Source of the DNA: Prevotella sp.
GTDB lineage: Bacteria; Bacteroidota; Bacteroidia; Bacteroidales; Bacteroidaceae
DNA: 48,790 nucleotides
Assembly (NCBI GenBank): GCA_017470345.1
Contig: JAFUEP010000013.1
Span: 1 to 48,790 of the forward strand
Direction of reading: 5' to 3'
The notes beneath the pieces were generated by a model that ran no database searches, was not told the DNA's origin, and worked only from the letters and a program-made list of their open reading frames with translations. A program made the position numbers and the translations under genes. This document shows, in pieces, positions 22,581 through 30,982 of this stretch (position 1 is its first letter; every line of letters starts with the position of its first letter).

Positions 22581-22622
22581 CTGTCAACCCATTGCTAATA
22601 ACATCAATCATCTATAACCATT

Positions 22623-24230
22623 ATGTATCATACAATCAAACAATCACTGCTGGTGGCTACCCTCATGGGAGCCACCGCACTGACGATGCAGGCGCAGACG
22701 CTGAAAGTGGCTGGCACTGCCGTCGCCGAAACCACCGCCTCCGTGACCGCCGAGAACGAGGGCTGCTTCATCTTTGGAACTGTCAGCTACGACGCCGACA
22801 CCAAGACGCTGACCTTAGACGATGCCATCATCAAAACCAACCTGAATGGCATTGAGTGCGACGACGACCTGAACATCGTGCTGAAGGGCGACAACAAGAT
22901 TGTCGTCGACAGCCACGTTTCTAACACCTTCGCCCTCGTGCTGACTGGCGCCAACGTCACCATCAGCAGCGAGGATGGCAAGGGCAACCTGACCATCATC
23001 GGTTCCGACATGGAGGAGAACGACACCGACAATGCCGACCTGGCCTACTTCCAGACCATGCAGCTTGGCGAAGCCACCAACCTCACCATCGACCACGCCG
23101 CCTTCATCACCTACGAAGGTGTGCATCCTGCCAGCCAGAAGTTCTTCAGCCCCAGCAGGTACTGCGGCCATCTGAAAGTGAAGGACGCCGACTTTGAGAC
23201 GCGCACCGACCTCGACGAGAAAGCCCGCAATACTCAGGGCTGGCCCACCGTATGCTACTTCGCAAGCGTCACGCTGGAGAACAGCAACCTGGTGGTGCCT
23301 GCCGACGGCAAGTACGACACGACGGTCGGCCAGTTCATGTCAGAAGAGCTGGGCTACGATGGTTTCTACTATGGCGTGGTGAAGATTGTCCGCGAAGGCA
23401 GCGACGCTCCCGAGCCCGAGCCCACGGAGGCTGTCTACATAGCCGGTCTGAAGGTCACGGCAACTACCGCCGAGGTGGTTCCTACGGCCGAAGGTTCTGA
23501 GATTGCTGCCGGCAAAGTCAGCTACGACGCTGCAAGCAAGACGCTGACGCTCGACAACGCCACCATCAAGTGCTACATTCCCAATGAGTATAGCGACAAC
23601 AACATGGAGAACGGCATCGAGAACGAGGTAGACGGTCTGACCATCAACCTCATCGGCGAGAACCAGATCGTCTACGGCTGGGGCAAGGGCTTCGTCGCGA
23701 AGGCTCATGTCACGCTGACGAGCGCCGACGGCAACGGCTCGCTCACGATCGGTCCGGAAGACAGCAACAACCTGAGCTATCCTGATGCGCTCATCGTCGA
23801 CGAGTCGGCCACGCTGACCGTAAGCAATGCCATCCTCAGCATCAAGACCCCCGTCAACATGTTGGGCGACGACGAGTTTGGCATGGGCGGCTCGCTGGTC
23901 GTCGACAATGCCACGATGGAGATTACCAAGGGCAGGAACTCCGGCTATCTGCAGAATGTCACCAGCCTCACCCTCAACGGCACTACCGTCTACGACGCCG
24001 AGGACAACGAGCTGACCTTCGATCCCGACAAGCACATGGTGGTCAACGAGAGTGGCGCACGCTACAAGGGTGCCATCACCATCAAGCCGACCATTGGTGA
24101 TACCGTAGGAATCGACGAGCTCAACGCCGCTTCTGCCGATGAGACCTGCTACAACCTCAGCGGACAGCGCGTGAGAAACGCTGCCAAGGGCGTATTCATC
24201 GCCAACGGCAAGAAGTTTGTTGTGAAGTAA
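22623..24230 (+). CDS. Secreted two-repeat beta-structure protein with a sorting-type tail
   Basis: The 535-residue protein has a signal peptide ending TMQAQ and two homologous halves. Each starts with a 'TVSYDADTKTLTLDDAIIKT' or 'KVSYDAASKTLTLDNATIKC' segment, followed by I.LKG.N.I and 'NGSLTIGPED'-type strands, a pattern of right-handed beta-helix or carbohydrate-binding-like repeats seen in Bacteroidales surface proteins. The end CYNLSGQRVRNAAKGVFIAN plus GKKFVVK is the shared sorting-type tail. No catalytic residues stand out. It is followed by a good intrinsic terminator. Confidence 0.75.
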   Translation: MYHTIKQSLLVATLMGATALTMQAQTLKVAGTAVAETTASVTAENEGCFIFGTVSYDADTKTLTLDDAIIKTNLNGIECDDDLNIVLKGDNKIVVDSHVSNTFALVLTGANVTISSEDGKGNLTIIGSDMEENDTDNADLAYFQTMQLGEATNLTIDHAAFITYEGVHPASQKFFSPSRYCGHLKVKDADFETRTDLDEKARNTQGWPTVCYFASVTLENSNLVVPADGKYDTTVGQFMSEELGYDGFYYGVVKIVREGSDAPEPEPTEAVYIAGLKVTATTAEVVPTAEGSEIAAGKVSYDAASKTLTLDNATIKCYIPNEYSDNNMENGIENEVDGLTINLIGENQIVYGWGKGFVAKAHVTLTSADGNGSLTIGPEDSNNLSYPDALIVDESATLTVSNAILSIKTPVNMLGDDEFGMGGSLVVDNATMEITKGRNSGYLQNVTSLTLNGTTVYDAEDNELTFDPDKHMVVNESGARYKGAITIKPTIGDTVGIDELNAASADETCYNLSGQRVRNAAKGVFIANGKKFVVK

Positions 24231-24246
24231 ACACCATCTTACAGCT

Positions 24247-24280
24247 AAGCAGGGAGCGTCAAGCACGCCCCCTGCTTTTT
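24247..24280 (+). terminator. Intrinsic terminator abutting the C10 protease start
   Basis: AGCAGGG (24248-24254) with inner GCG pairs with CGC and CCCTGCT (24270-24276), followed by TTTTT. The next start codon is at 24292, only 12 bp beyond the T-run, so no promoter fits between them. Confidence 0.8.
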
Positions 24281-24291
24281 ATCGTTAAGTG

Positions 24292-26532
24292 ATGAAGGAA
24301 AGACTATACCTCATACTATATGCCACCCTCATGGCCGCCGCGCTGCAGGCGGCTCCCCGGTCGGACCGCCAGATGCAAGAGGCCGCCCGGGCTGCCATCA
24401 TGCGCACGCCTGCCGCTCAGCGGTCGATGCCGCTCGGGCAGCTCAGCCGTCTGAAGGCCAACAGCCACTTGCAGGTGCTGGGCTACGCCGACGGTCCCTT
24501 TGCCGTGGTGAGCCGCGACGACCGCCTGCCGGAAGTGCTGGCCGTGGCCGAAGGACGCTTCAATGAGGACAACCCCGGACTGAACTGGTGGATGGAGGCC
24601 GTCGGCCAGGTGGCAGCCCAGGTCGAGAAGACCGGACGCCGCCACACGCCAAGCCTGCCGTCAGCAAAGAAACATCCGCCCAAGGTGGAACCGCTCATCC
24701 AGACCAAGTGGGGGCAGGAGGCGCCCTTCAACGACCTCTGCCCCGTCAGGGGCAATGAGCGCACCGTGACGGGGTGTGTGGCCACCTCGATGGCGCAGGT
24801 GCTCTTCTACAACAAGTACCCCGCCCGTGGATGCGGGGGCACCAACAGCGTGACCGTGCCATACGACGACCCCGACGGCGACGTCTACGAGCTCAACTTC
24901 GACGAGCTGACCTTCGCTTACGACGACATGCTGCCCGACTATTCCGACGGCTACACCGAAGAACAGGGGCTGGCCGTTGCTCAGCTGATGTATGCCTGCG
25001 GCATTGCGGCCAACATGCACTACGACGTGAAGAGCGTAGGCGGCAGCGGCACCCTCTCCAACTATGCTCAGACCGGCCTGAACAACTTTCTGGGCTTCGA
25101 GGGCGTGAAGTTCATCTATCGCGACGCGATGGACGACCGGCTGTTTATGGACATCGTCTATACCGAGCTGGCTGCCCACCGGCCGATGATCTATGGCGGA
25201 CAGGGCAGCCAGGGGGGCCACTCGTTTGTGCTCTGCGGCTACAACGAGGAGGGGCTGGTCTACGTCAACTGGGGATGGAACGGCGACGCCAACGGCTACT
25301 ACGACATCGACCTGCTCAATCCCAAGAGCTACGCGTTTCCTGACAATCAGGACCTGGTCTACAACATCAAGACCTTCGACTACGAAGAGCCCGCCGTCGA
25401 GGTGGTGGTCGCAGAAGCCGGCACGCTGCATCAGGTGCTGCCTGCCGCCATTGAGACGGGGCTGAAGGTGGCAGGGGCCATCAACAGCACCGACCTGAAG
25501 ACCATCCGCACGCTGCTGGGATGCACTGACCGCGGGGTCTATACCGACGTGCCGCGCCTCAACGTCGACCTCTCCGAGGCGACGATAGTGGCCGGCGGCG
25601 AGCCTTATCTCATCGAGGGCAACAAGAAATACACGACTGCCGACAACGAGATTCCCTACAAGGCGTTCTACAACTGCCAGAGTCTGCGCCGTATGAAGCT
25701 GCCGAAGGAGGTGGTCCACATTGGCGACGGTGCCTGGGGCAACTGCGTCTCGCTCTGGACGGTTGTCGACAACGATGCTGAGCAGAAGGACTTCTGCATC
25801 GAAGACGACTGTATCTACAGCGCCGACCACACCGAGCTCATTGCTGCGCTGCCCGTAGAGCGCCTCCTCTCCGACACGCTCGTCGTCGGCGAGGGGGTCA
25901 CCACCATCCATCCTTACGCCTTCTCCGGCTATCAGGAACTGGCGTTTGTCGACCTGCCCCGCACGCTTGCCAGCATCGGGGCTGGCGCCTTCCAGAACAG
26001 CACCGCCATCAGCGGCATCAAGCTGCGCGCCAAGGAGCTGCCTGCGCTCGGCAAGGATGCCTTTGCCGGCATGTCGGGCAGCTGCAGGCTCTACCTCTGG
26101 GCCGGACTGAAGCAGGCGGCGCAGCGCAAGTCGCAGTGGAAGGACTTCTACGACATCATCGAGTATGGCACTACCATCACCGCCACTCATGCCACGCGGG
26201 CCAGGGGCGAAGAGAACCCCGCCTTCGGCTATACCACCCTCGGACAGCCCGTACAGGGACAGCCTGAGCTGGTCTGCGATGCTACGCCCGACAGCCCCGT
26301 CGGCACCTACGTCATCCGCTGTCTGCCCGGCACGATTACGGCCAGCGACGTTGACTACGTCGACGGCAGGCTCATCGTCACCGACCCCGACCCATCGGCC
26401 ATCGCCCACCAGCACGCGGCGCCCGACGCCCAGCACGCGGCGCCCGCCTACGACCTGCGGGGCATTTCCCCTCACGCAGCGCCCAATGCCCGCATCTCCA
26501 TTTCGAAAAAGCGCAAATTCATCGTCAAATAA
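24292..26532 (+). CDS. C10-family cysteine protease with BspA-like repeats, copy 1
   Basis: The 746-residue protein starts at ATG 24292 with a signal peptide ending LQAAP. A prodomain (residues about 25-125) is followed by the streptopain-like catalytic domain: TVTGCVATSMAQVL with the nucleophile Cys162, GGHSFVLCGYN with His310, and YVNWGWNGDANGYYD. Next come BspA-like leucine-rich repeats (CQSLRRMKLPKEVVHIGDGA, FVDLPRTLASIGAGAF), an MBG-like module (YGTTITATHATRARGEENPA) and a basic sorting-type end (ISISKKRKFIVK). This is the interpain architecture of Prevotella, which degrades host proteins. Near the end the peptide QHAAPDA is doubled by a short direct DNA repeat. Expression must come from read-through of the terminator just upstream or from a promoter I cannot see. 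Confidence 0.88.
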   Translation: MKERLYLILYATLMAAALQAAPRSDRQMQEAARAAIMRTPAAQRSMPLGQLSRLKANSHLQVLGYADGPFAVVSRDDRLPEVLAVAEGRFNEDNPGLNWWMEAVGQVAAQVEKTGRRHTPSLPSAKKHPPKVEPLIQTKWGQEAPFNDLCPVRGNERTVTGCVATSMAQVLFYNKYPARGCGGTNSVTVPYDDPDGDVYELNFDELTFAYDDMLPDYSDGYTEEQGLAVAQLMYACGIAANMHYDVKSVGGSGTLSNYAQTGLNNFLGFEGVKFIYRDAMDDRLFMDIVYTELAAHRPMIYGGQGSQGGHSFVLCGYNEEGLVYVNWGWNGDANGYYDIDLLNPKSYAFPDNQDLVYNIKTFDYEEPAVEVVVAEAGTLHQVLPAAIETGLKVAGAINSTDLKTIRTLLGCTDRGVYTDVPRLNVDLSEATIVAGGEPYLIEGNKKYTTADNEIPYKAFYNCQSLRRMKLPKEVVHIGDGAWGNCVSLWTVVDNDAEQKDFCIEDDCIYSADHTELIAALPVERLLSDTLVVGEGVTTIHPYAFSGYQELAFVDLPRTLASIGAGAFQNSTAISGIKLRAKELPALGKDAFAGMSGSCRLYLWAGLKQAAQRKSQWKDFYDIIEYGTTITATHATRARGEENPAFGYTTLGQPVQGQPELVCDATPDSPVGTYVIRCLPGTITASDVDYVDGRLIVTDPDPSAIAHQHAAPDAQHAAPAYDLRGISPHAAPNARISISKKRKFIVK

Positions 26533-26536
26533 ATAT

Positions 26537-26623
26537 GGACAGAAATTATCATCATTATCATAATATCAGATGAGCGCAGTCTTATGCGCAGCCAAATGAC
26601 ATGAATGATGATCATCTCTGTCC
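26537..26623 (+). repeat. Palindromic 87-bp dispersed element (GGACAGAAATTAT ends), copy 1
   Basis: The element starts GGACAGAAATTATCATCATT and ends with a near-complement of it (ATGATGATCATCTCTGTCC). Its centre contains CAGATGAG and TTATGCGCAGCCAAATGACA. Two further copies in the opposite orientation lie at 29356-29507. Size and imperfect terminal inverted repeats suggest a MITE or REP-like element. The rest of the gap up to 26659 holds nothing else visible. Confidence 0.75.
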
Positions 26624-26659
26624 TCATCGCTTGTATCAACTAAATTTGAGTAGTTACTT

Positions 26660-29182
26660 ATGAAAAGAATCATCTTACTTTCTACTTCGCTGGTCGTGGC
26701 TCTCTCGCTTCAGGCCGTGCCGCGCACGCTGGAGCAGATGAAGCAGATTGCTGTGCAACAGCTCCACCGCGCTCACACTGCCGCGCACCACCACGCCATC
26801 GCATCCTCGTCGGTCATGCTGATGGAGGAGCACGACCATCTGTCGCTGCTCGGCACGGCCGACGGCGCCTGCGTCATCGTGACCAACGACGACAGGCTCC
26901 CTGCCGTCCTCGGCGTCATCCCCGCACCCTCAACGACTGGCGACCGGCAGTCGGCGCCCAACCCTGAGTTTGCCTTCTACCTCGAAGCGGCCGACGCTGC
27001 CATGGCACAGGCGCTCAACGCGCCCTCAGCGGCGCCCTCCTACCGCCGCGTGCAGCCCAACACTGCGGTCTACCCGGCTGAGGTGCCCAACCTCCTCAAG
27101 ACCACCTGGAGCCAGGACGAGCCCTACAAGAACCACACGCCGCTGATGCCCAACGGCGACAACTACGTGACGGGCTGTGTGGCCACGTCGATGGCGCAGG
27201 TGCTGGCCTACCACCGCCTGCCCATGCGCGGCACCGGCGAGGCGCAGCTGACGGCTCCCGACGGTTCCGTCATGAAGGCCGACTTTGGCCATACGCTCTA
27301 CGACTGGGACAACATGAAGGCCGCCTACAACCACGTGGAGAAGGACTATACCTTCGAAGAGGGCGAGGCCGTGGCCACACTGATGGCCCACTGCGGCGTG
27401 GCCACCAACATGACCTACGGCGAGGGTGGCAGCGGCACCAACAACACCGAAGCCCTGAATGCGCTGAAGACCTACTTCGGCTATCAGGACGCACGCCTCG
27501 CCCAGCGCACGAACTACAGCAACGACGAGGCATGGATGAACCTCATCTTCGACGAGCTGGCCCATCGCTCGCCGATCATGTACGGCGCCACCAGCACCTA
27601 CGGCCATTCGTTTGTCTTTGCCGGCTACAATGCCGACGGCTTGGTCTACGTCAACTGGGGATGGGGAGGCGACCACAACGGGTGGTTCGACGTCAATGTG
27701 CTCGACCCCGACAACAATGGCGGCTTCGTCAACAACCAGTCGATGGTCATCGGCATTCGCTCCTACCAGCCCGACGTATGGGCCGAGACGGTCAACACCA
27801 CCGCCGGCGGACAGCTCGCGTCTCTGCTCAACGCCTCGCTCACCTACGGCGAGCTCAAGGTGGTGGGCCCCATCAACAGCGACGACCTGCGCCACCTGCG
27901 CGAGCGCATCAACAGCCAGAAGCGCAACAGCTATCCCAACGCTGCCGACACCTATAGCCTCGACCTCTCTGAGGCGCAGATTGTCGTGGGCGGCCAGCCG
28001 TTCCTGACCGAGGGGAAGAACCAGTATCAGGTGGTGGCCGACGACTGTCTGCCCGACCGCGCCTTCTACGGCTGCACCAACCTGCGCTACCTGCGCCTGC
28101 CGGCCTCGCTGAAGGCCATCGGCAAGGGTGCCTTCGCCGGCTGTCAGGCTCTGACGGCGCTTGAGGGAGAGGGTGACGACTTTGTCTGCGACGGCAACAT
28201 CGTCTACAATGCCGACCGCACGCAGGTGCTGGCCGTGCTGGCCGACGCCATGGGCGAGCTCGTCATTCCCGAGGGCGTGACCGACATTGCCGACTATGCG
28301 CTCTCCACCGTCTATGCCACGACCAAGATCGACTGCCCCGCGTCGCTGGCCAACATCGGCACGGGCGCCTTCCCCACGTCGGAGTCGCTCGTCGCTCAGG
28401 TGTGGATGCGCGCCGACAAGGCGCCGAAGACGGCCGACCGCAACGTCTTCAACACCGTCGGGCCGCAGGCCGACCTCTATGTGCACGCTGCCTACGAACG
28501 GGCTTACCAGACGGCTTCGGCCTACAGGCAGTTTAAGAGCACCCGCCTCTTCGGCTCTGTCGTGACGGCCACTGGCGCCGTGCGCGAATACGGCGACGAG
28601 AACCCCACCTTCGGCTACAGCCTGAAGGGCGAGCAGATTCAGGGCGAGCCGGCCTTCGTGACCGAGGCCGACATCCATTCTCCGGCCGGCACCTACGTCA
28701 TCATGCCCACTCAGGGCAGCATCACCACGCCCGACGTGGTGTTCCAGGAGGGCAAGCTCATCGTGCAGAAGGCTCCGCTCACGGCCCGTCCCGACGACTG
28801 CAAGCGCTTCATGGGGCAGGACAACCCCGAATTCACCATCAGCTACAGTGGCCTGAAGAACGACGACACGCCCGACGTCCTGACTCAGCAGCCCATCGCC
28901 TCGACCACGGCCACGGCGCAGAGTGCTGCCGGCACTTACCCCATCACGCTCAGTGGCGGCGAGTCCGACCGCTACGAGCTGACCTTCCAGGAGGGCACGC
29001 TGACCGTCGTCGACGGCTCCGACCCGATGGCCATTCAGACGCTCTCTTCTGCTGCCGCAGACGCTCGCCAGCCTCTCTACGACCTGACGGGCCGCCGCGT
29101 AAACGTCCGGCAGTCGTCGCCCGCTACGCTCAAGAAGGGCATCTACATCAGCGGAGGGCGAAAGACAGTCGTCGGCAAGTAG
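26660..29182 (+). CDS. C10-family cysteine protease with BspA-like repeats, copy 2
   Basis: The 840-residue protein has a signal peptide ending LQAVP, a prodomain and the catalytic domain: YVTGCVATSMAQVLAYHRLP with Cys173, YGHSFVFAGYN with His316, and YVNWGWGGDHNGWFDVNV. BspA-like repeats follow (CTNLRYLRLPASLKAIGKGA, AFAGCQALTAL) and then two MBG-like modules (VTATGAVREYGDENPTFGYS; LTARPDDCKRFMGQDNPEF), one more than copy 1. It ends LYDLTGRRVNVRQSSPATLK then KGIYISGGRKTVVGK. The two proteases share domain order but are well diverged, so the duplication is old. It is probably secreted and surface-attached, taking part in host-protein breakdown. Confidence 0.88.
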   Translation: MKRIILLSTSLVVALSLQAVPRTLEQMKQIAVQQLHRAHTAAHHHAIASSSVMLMEEHDHLSLLGTADGACVIVTNDDRLPAVLGVIPAPSTTGDRQSAPNPEFAFYLEAADAAMAQALNAPSAAPSYRRVQPNTAVYPAEVPNLLKTTWSQDEPYKNHTPLMPNGDNYVTGCVATSMAQVLAYHRLPMRGTGEAQLTAPDGSVMKADFGHTLYDWDNMKAAYNHVEKDYTFEEGEAVATLMAHCGVATNMTYGEGGSGTNNTEALNALKTYFGYQDARLAQRTNYSNDEAWMNLIFDELAHRSPIMYGATSTYGHSFVFAGYNADGLVYVNWGWGGDHNGWFDVNVLDPDNNGGFVNNQSMVIGIRSYQPDVWAETVNTTAGGQLASLLNASLTYGELKVVGPINSDDLRHLRERINSQKRNSYPNAADTYSLDLSEAQIVVGGQPFLTEGKNQYQVVADDCLPDRAFYGCTNLRYLRLPASLKAIGKGAFAGCQALTALEGEGDDFVCDGNIVYNADRTQVLAVLADAMGELVIPEGVTDIADYALSTVYATTKIDCPASLANIGTGAFPTSESLVAQVWMRADKAPKTADRNVFNTVGPQADLYVHAAYERAYQTASAYRQFKSTRLFGSVVTATGAVREYGDENPTFGYSLKGEQIQGEPAFVTEADIHSPAGTYVIMPTQGSITTPDVVFQEGKLIVQKAPLTARPDDCKRFMGQDNPEFTISYSGLKNDDTPDVLTQQPIASTTATAQSAAGTYPITLSGGESDRYELTFQEGTLTVVDGSDPMAIQTLSSAAADARQPLYDLTGRRVNVRQSSPATLKKGIYISGGRKTVVGK

Positions 29183-29238
29183 CCGCTTTGTTCCGCCACT
29201 GCGACACAGCAAACGGCTATTCGTGACGCAACAAAACC

Positions 29239-29298
29239 GAATTTTGGCCAATATTGGATGCATTCCGGCCGGAATACATCCAATATTGGCCAAAATTC
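29239..29298. repeat. 60-bp palindrome with one mismatch (TTTTGGCC family)
   Basis: The arms start GAATTTTGGCCAATATTGGA and meet at CCGG|CCGG (29265-29272). The only mismatch is C29261 against A29276. It lies after the protease gene and before a convergent gene, so it may act as a bidirectional terminator or cruciform. The core is related to the palindrome at 1758-1785. Confidence 0.85.
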
Positions 29299-29355
29299 AT
29301 CCCATTGCGCAGCTCTTCAGGGAGTCGCCTGCGGCGAGAAAAGCTGTCAGATTTA

Positions 29356-29507
29356 GACAGAAATTATTATAATTCATGTCATCTGGCTGCGCATAAGGAC
29401 TGTCCCCACCTGATATTATGATAAGACAGAAATTATTATAATTCATATTATTTGGCTGCGCATAGGACATTTCTCTGATATTATGATAATTATGATAATT
29501 TCTGTCC
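29356..29507 (-). repeat. Two adjacent copies of the GGACAGAAATTAT palindromic element
   Basis: The right copy (29425-29507) is nearly complete, reading on the minus strand GGACAGAAATTATCATAATT through TATGCGCAGCCAAAT to AATTTCTGTC. The left copy (29356-29424) lacks its outer GGACAGAAATTATCAT end, as if the right copy had replaced or landed on it. Both are opposite in orientation to the copy at 26537. This fills most of the gap 29299-29583; no gene is present there. Confidence 0.75.
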
Positions 29508-29583
29508 AAAAAAAAACTAAGACAATTTCTGTCCCCGAAACCCGCCTGAACAAAACTAAAAAAAGAGTGAAGCTTTTCGTGCC

Positions 29584-30114
29584 TCACTCTTCACCCTTTT
29601 GACGATTCTTGCCCCTCTGATATTCCAGAGGGGTGCAGCCCATCTCCTTCTCAAACCAGCGGTAGAACGTCTTGCGGCTCACGAAACCGCACTCGGTGCT
29701 GATGGCCGCAATCGAGAAGTTCGGATGCGCCTTGATCAGCCGGCAAGCCTGCATGATGCGATGGTGGCTCATCAGCCTGTACAGGTTGCCGTAGTCTTCT
29801 GAGTGGGCAAAGAACAGCTTCAGGCGGGTCTGCGTCACGTTGAGCATTTCCGCTACGTGACGCAGGCTGACGTTCTGATCCAGATACAGCTGCTTTTCGT
29901 CAATCAGCTCCACCAGCCGCTCATGCAGCCGTTCGTCGGTGTCGCTGTTGTCAACCTTCCTTCGCCGAGGGCCCGTCGCCTCCGTAGCTCTGCCGAGGCC
30001 GTCCATCCTGCGCATCATCAGGCTCATGCCCTCCTTCAGCTCTTCGATGTGGTTTTGCTGAGTCTTCAGTTGTTTTTTCAAGTTTTCCAGTTCGTTGTAT
30101 ACAATGTGTTCCAT
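29584..30114 (-). CDS. AraC-type transcriptional regulator next to the fimbrial locus
   Basis: The 176-residue cytoplasmic protein starts at minus-strand ATG 30114 (MEHIVYNELENL); an upstream ATG at 30222 lies before the predicted promoter at 30182-30189 and is rejected. The N-terminal 45 residues form a coiled coil (ELENLKKQLKTQQNHIEELK), and the C-terminal part is a two-helix-turn-helix AraC domain: SLRHVAEMLNVTQTRLKLFF and SIAAISTECGFVSRKTFYRW with the closing TPLEYQ. It is divergent from DUF3575 and is the likely regulator of the fimbrial genes. The coiled coil in place of a sugar-binding domain suggests dimer control by partner or oligomerisation rather than a small ligand. Confidence 0.85.
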   Translation of the reverse strand: MEHIVYNELENLKKQLKTQQNHIEELKEGMSLMMRRMDGLGRATEATGPRRRKVDNSDTDERLHERLVELIDEKQLYLDQNVSLRHVAEMLNVTQTRLKLFFAHSEDYGNLYRLMSHHRIMQACRLIKAHPNFSIAAISTECGFVSRKTFYRWFEKEMGCTPLEYQRGKNRQKGEE

Positions 30115-30181
30115 CACTTCTGTTAGGCAGTTGTATGTTCGTGTGCTAAAAAAATTACCCCCCATCAAAGGAAAAGTTTGG

Positions 30182-30189
30182 CAAAGATA
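30182..30189 (-). promoter_or_regulatory. -7 element of the AraC-type regulator gene
   Basis: Minus-strand TATCTTTG followed by CCAAA. It gives a leader of about 60 nt to ATG 30114 and decides the start codon. Confidence 0.7.
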
Positions 30190-30317
30190 GCACTTTTTCT
30201 TCAATCTCTCACTTTGTTTCAATCCAGAGTAGTGTCATTTTAAGTTTTCTGTGTATGTTTTTACTATTTTGATACAACAACCATTCTGTTTTTATCAGTA
30301 AACTGACCAAAAGTTAA

Positions 30318-30325
30318 TAATTTTG
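30318..30325 (+). promoter_or_regulatory. -7 element of the fimbrial locus
   Basis: TAATTTTG followed by CACGC, 62 bp before the DUF3575 start. No TTTG box stands at the usual -33 spacing, which would fit dependence on an activator such as the divergent AraC-type protein. Confidence 0.65.
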
Positions 30326-30387
30326 CACGCTCAAAAAAAGCTTTGGTCATCGACCGAGAGCCACTACTATTTAAATAAAGTACAAGG

Positions 30388-30969
30388 ATGCAACCCATGC
30401 AATCACTGAAGGGCAGGATGCTTGTCCTGCTAATGGCATTTGTCGCCAGCTGCGGCATCAGGGCGCAGGTCGCGCTGAAGAACAACCTGCTCTACGACGC
30501 CAGTCTGACGCCCAACGCGGGTGCCGAGATTGGTCTGGCCCGCAAGTGGACGTTCGACACGACGTTCGGCCTGAACCCGTGGGCGTTCAGCGACAACAAG
30601 AAGATCCGCCACTGGCTGCTGCAGCCCGAGCTGCGCTACTGGTTCTGCCAGAAGTTCAACGGCCATTTCGTGGGCCTCCACCTCATGGGCGGCGAGTTCA
30701 ACGCCGGCGGCGTCAGGCTGCCGCTGGGCATCGCGCCCTGCCTGCGCAACAACCGCTACGAGGGGTGGTATGCCGGCGGCGGTCTGGTCTATGGCTATCA
30801 GTGGCCCGTGTCGCGCCATTTCAGCGTCGAGACGGTCGTCGGCCTGGGCTATGACTACCTGAAGTACCGGAAGTTCCCCTGCGAGCACTGCGGCACCGAG
30901 ACGGGTCGCGGCCACTACAACTACGTAGGCCCGACCAAGGCGGCACTCAACCTTATTTATAATTTATAG
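30388..30969 (+). CDS. DUF3575 protein of the fimbrial locus
   Basis: The 193-residue protein has a signal peptide ending GIRAQ, then the DUF3575 pattern: VALKNNLLYDASLTPNAGAE, FDTTFGLNPWAFSDNKKIRH, LLQPELRYWFCQKFNGHFVG, EGWYAGGGLVYGYQWPV, KAALNLIYNL. It should be an outer-membrane or periplasmic beta-barrel-like protein. DUF3575 genes habitually start Bacteroidales fimbrial operons together with DUF3868; a role in biogenesis is assumed from this linkage, not proven. CEHC near the C-terminus (Cys-Glu-His-Cys) may form a disulfide. Confidence 0.85.
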   Translation: MQPMQSLKGRMLVLLMAFVASCGIRAQVALKNNLLYDASLTPNAGAEIGLARKWTFDTTFGLNPWAFSDNKKIRHWLLQPELRYWFCQKFNGHFVGLHLMGGEFNAGGVRLPLGIAPCLRNNRYEGWYAGGGLVYGYQWPVSRHFSVETVVGLGYDYLKYRKFPCEHCGTETGRGHYNYVGPTKAALNLIYNL

Positions 30970-30982
30970 GAAAGGCAAGACT

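Noticed and set aside
30115-30222. Upstream start for the AraC-type regulator at 30222
   Set aside because: That start lies upstream of the TATCTTTG promoter at 30182-30189, so it would not be on the transcript; the residues before MEHIVYNEL do not look like the protein.
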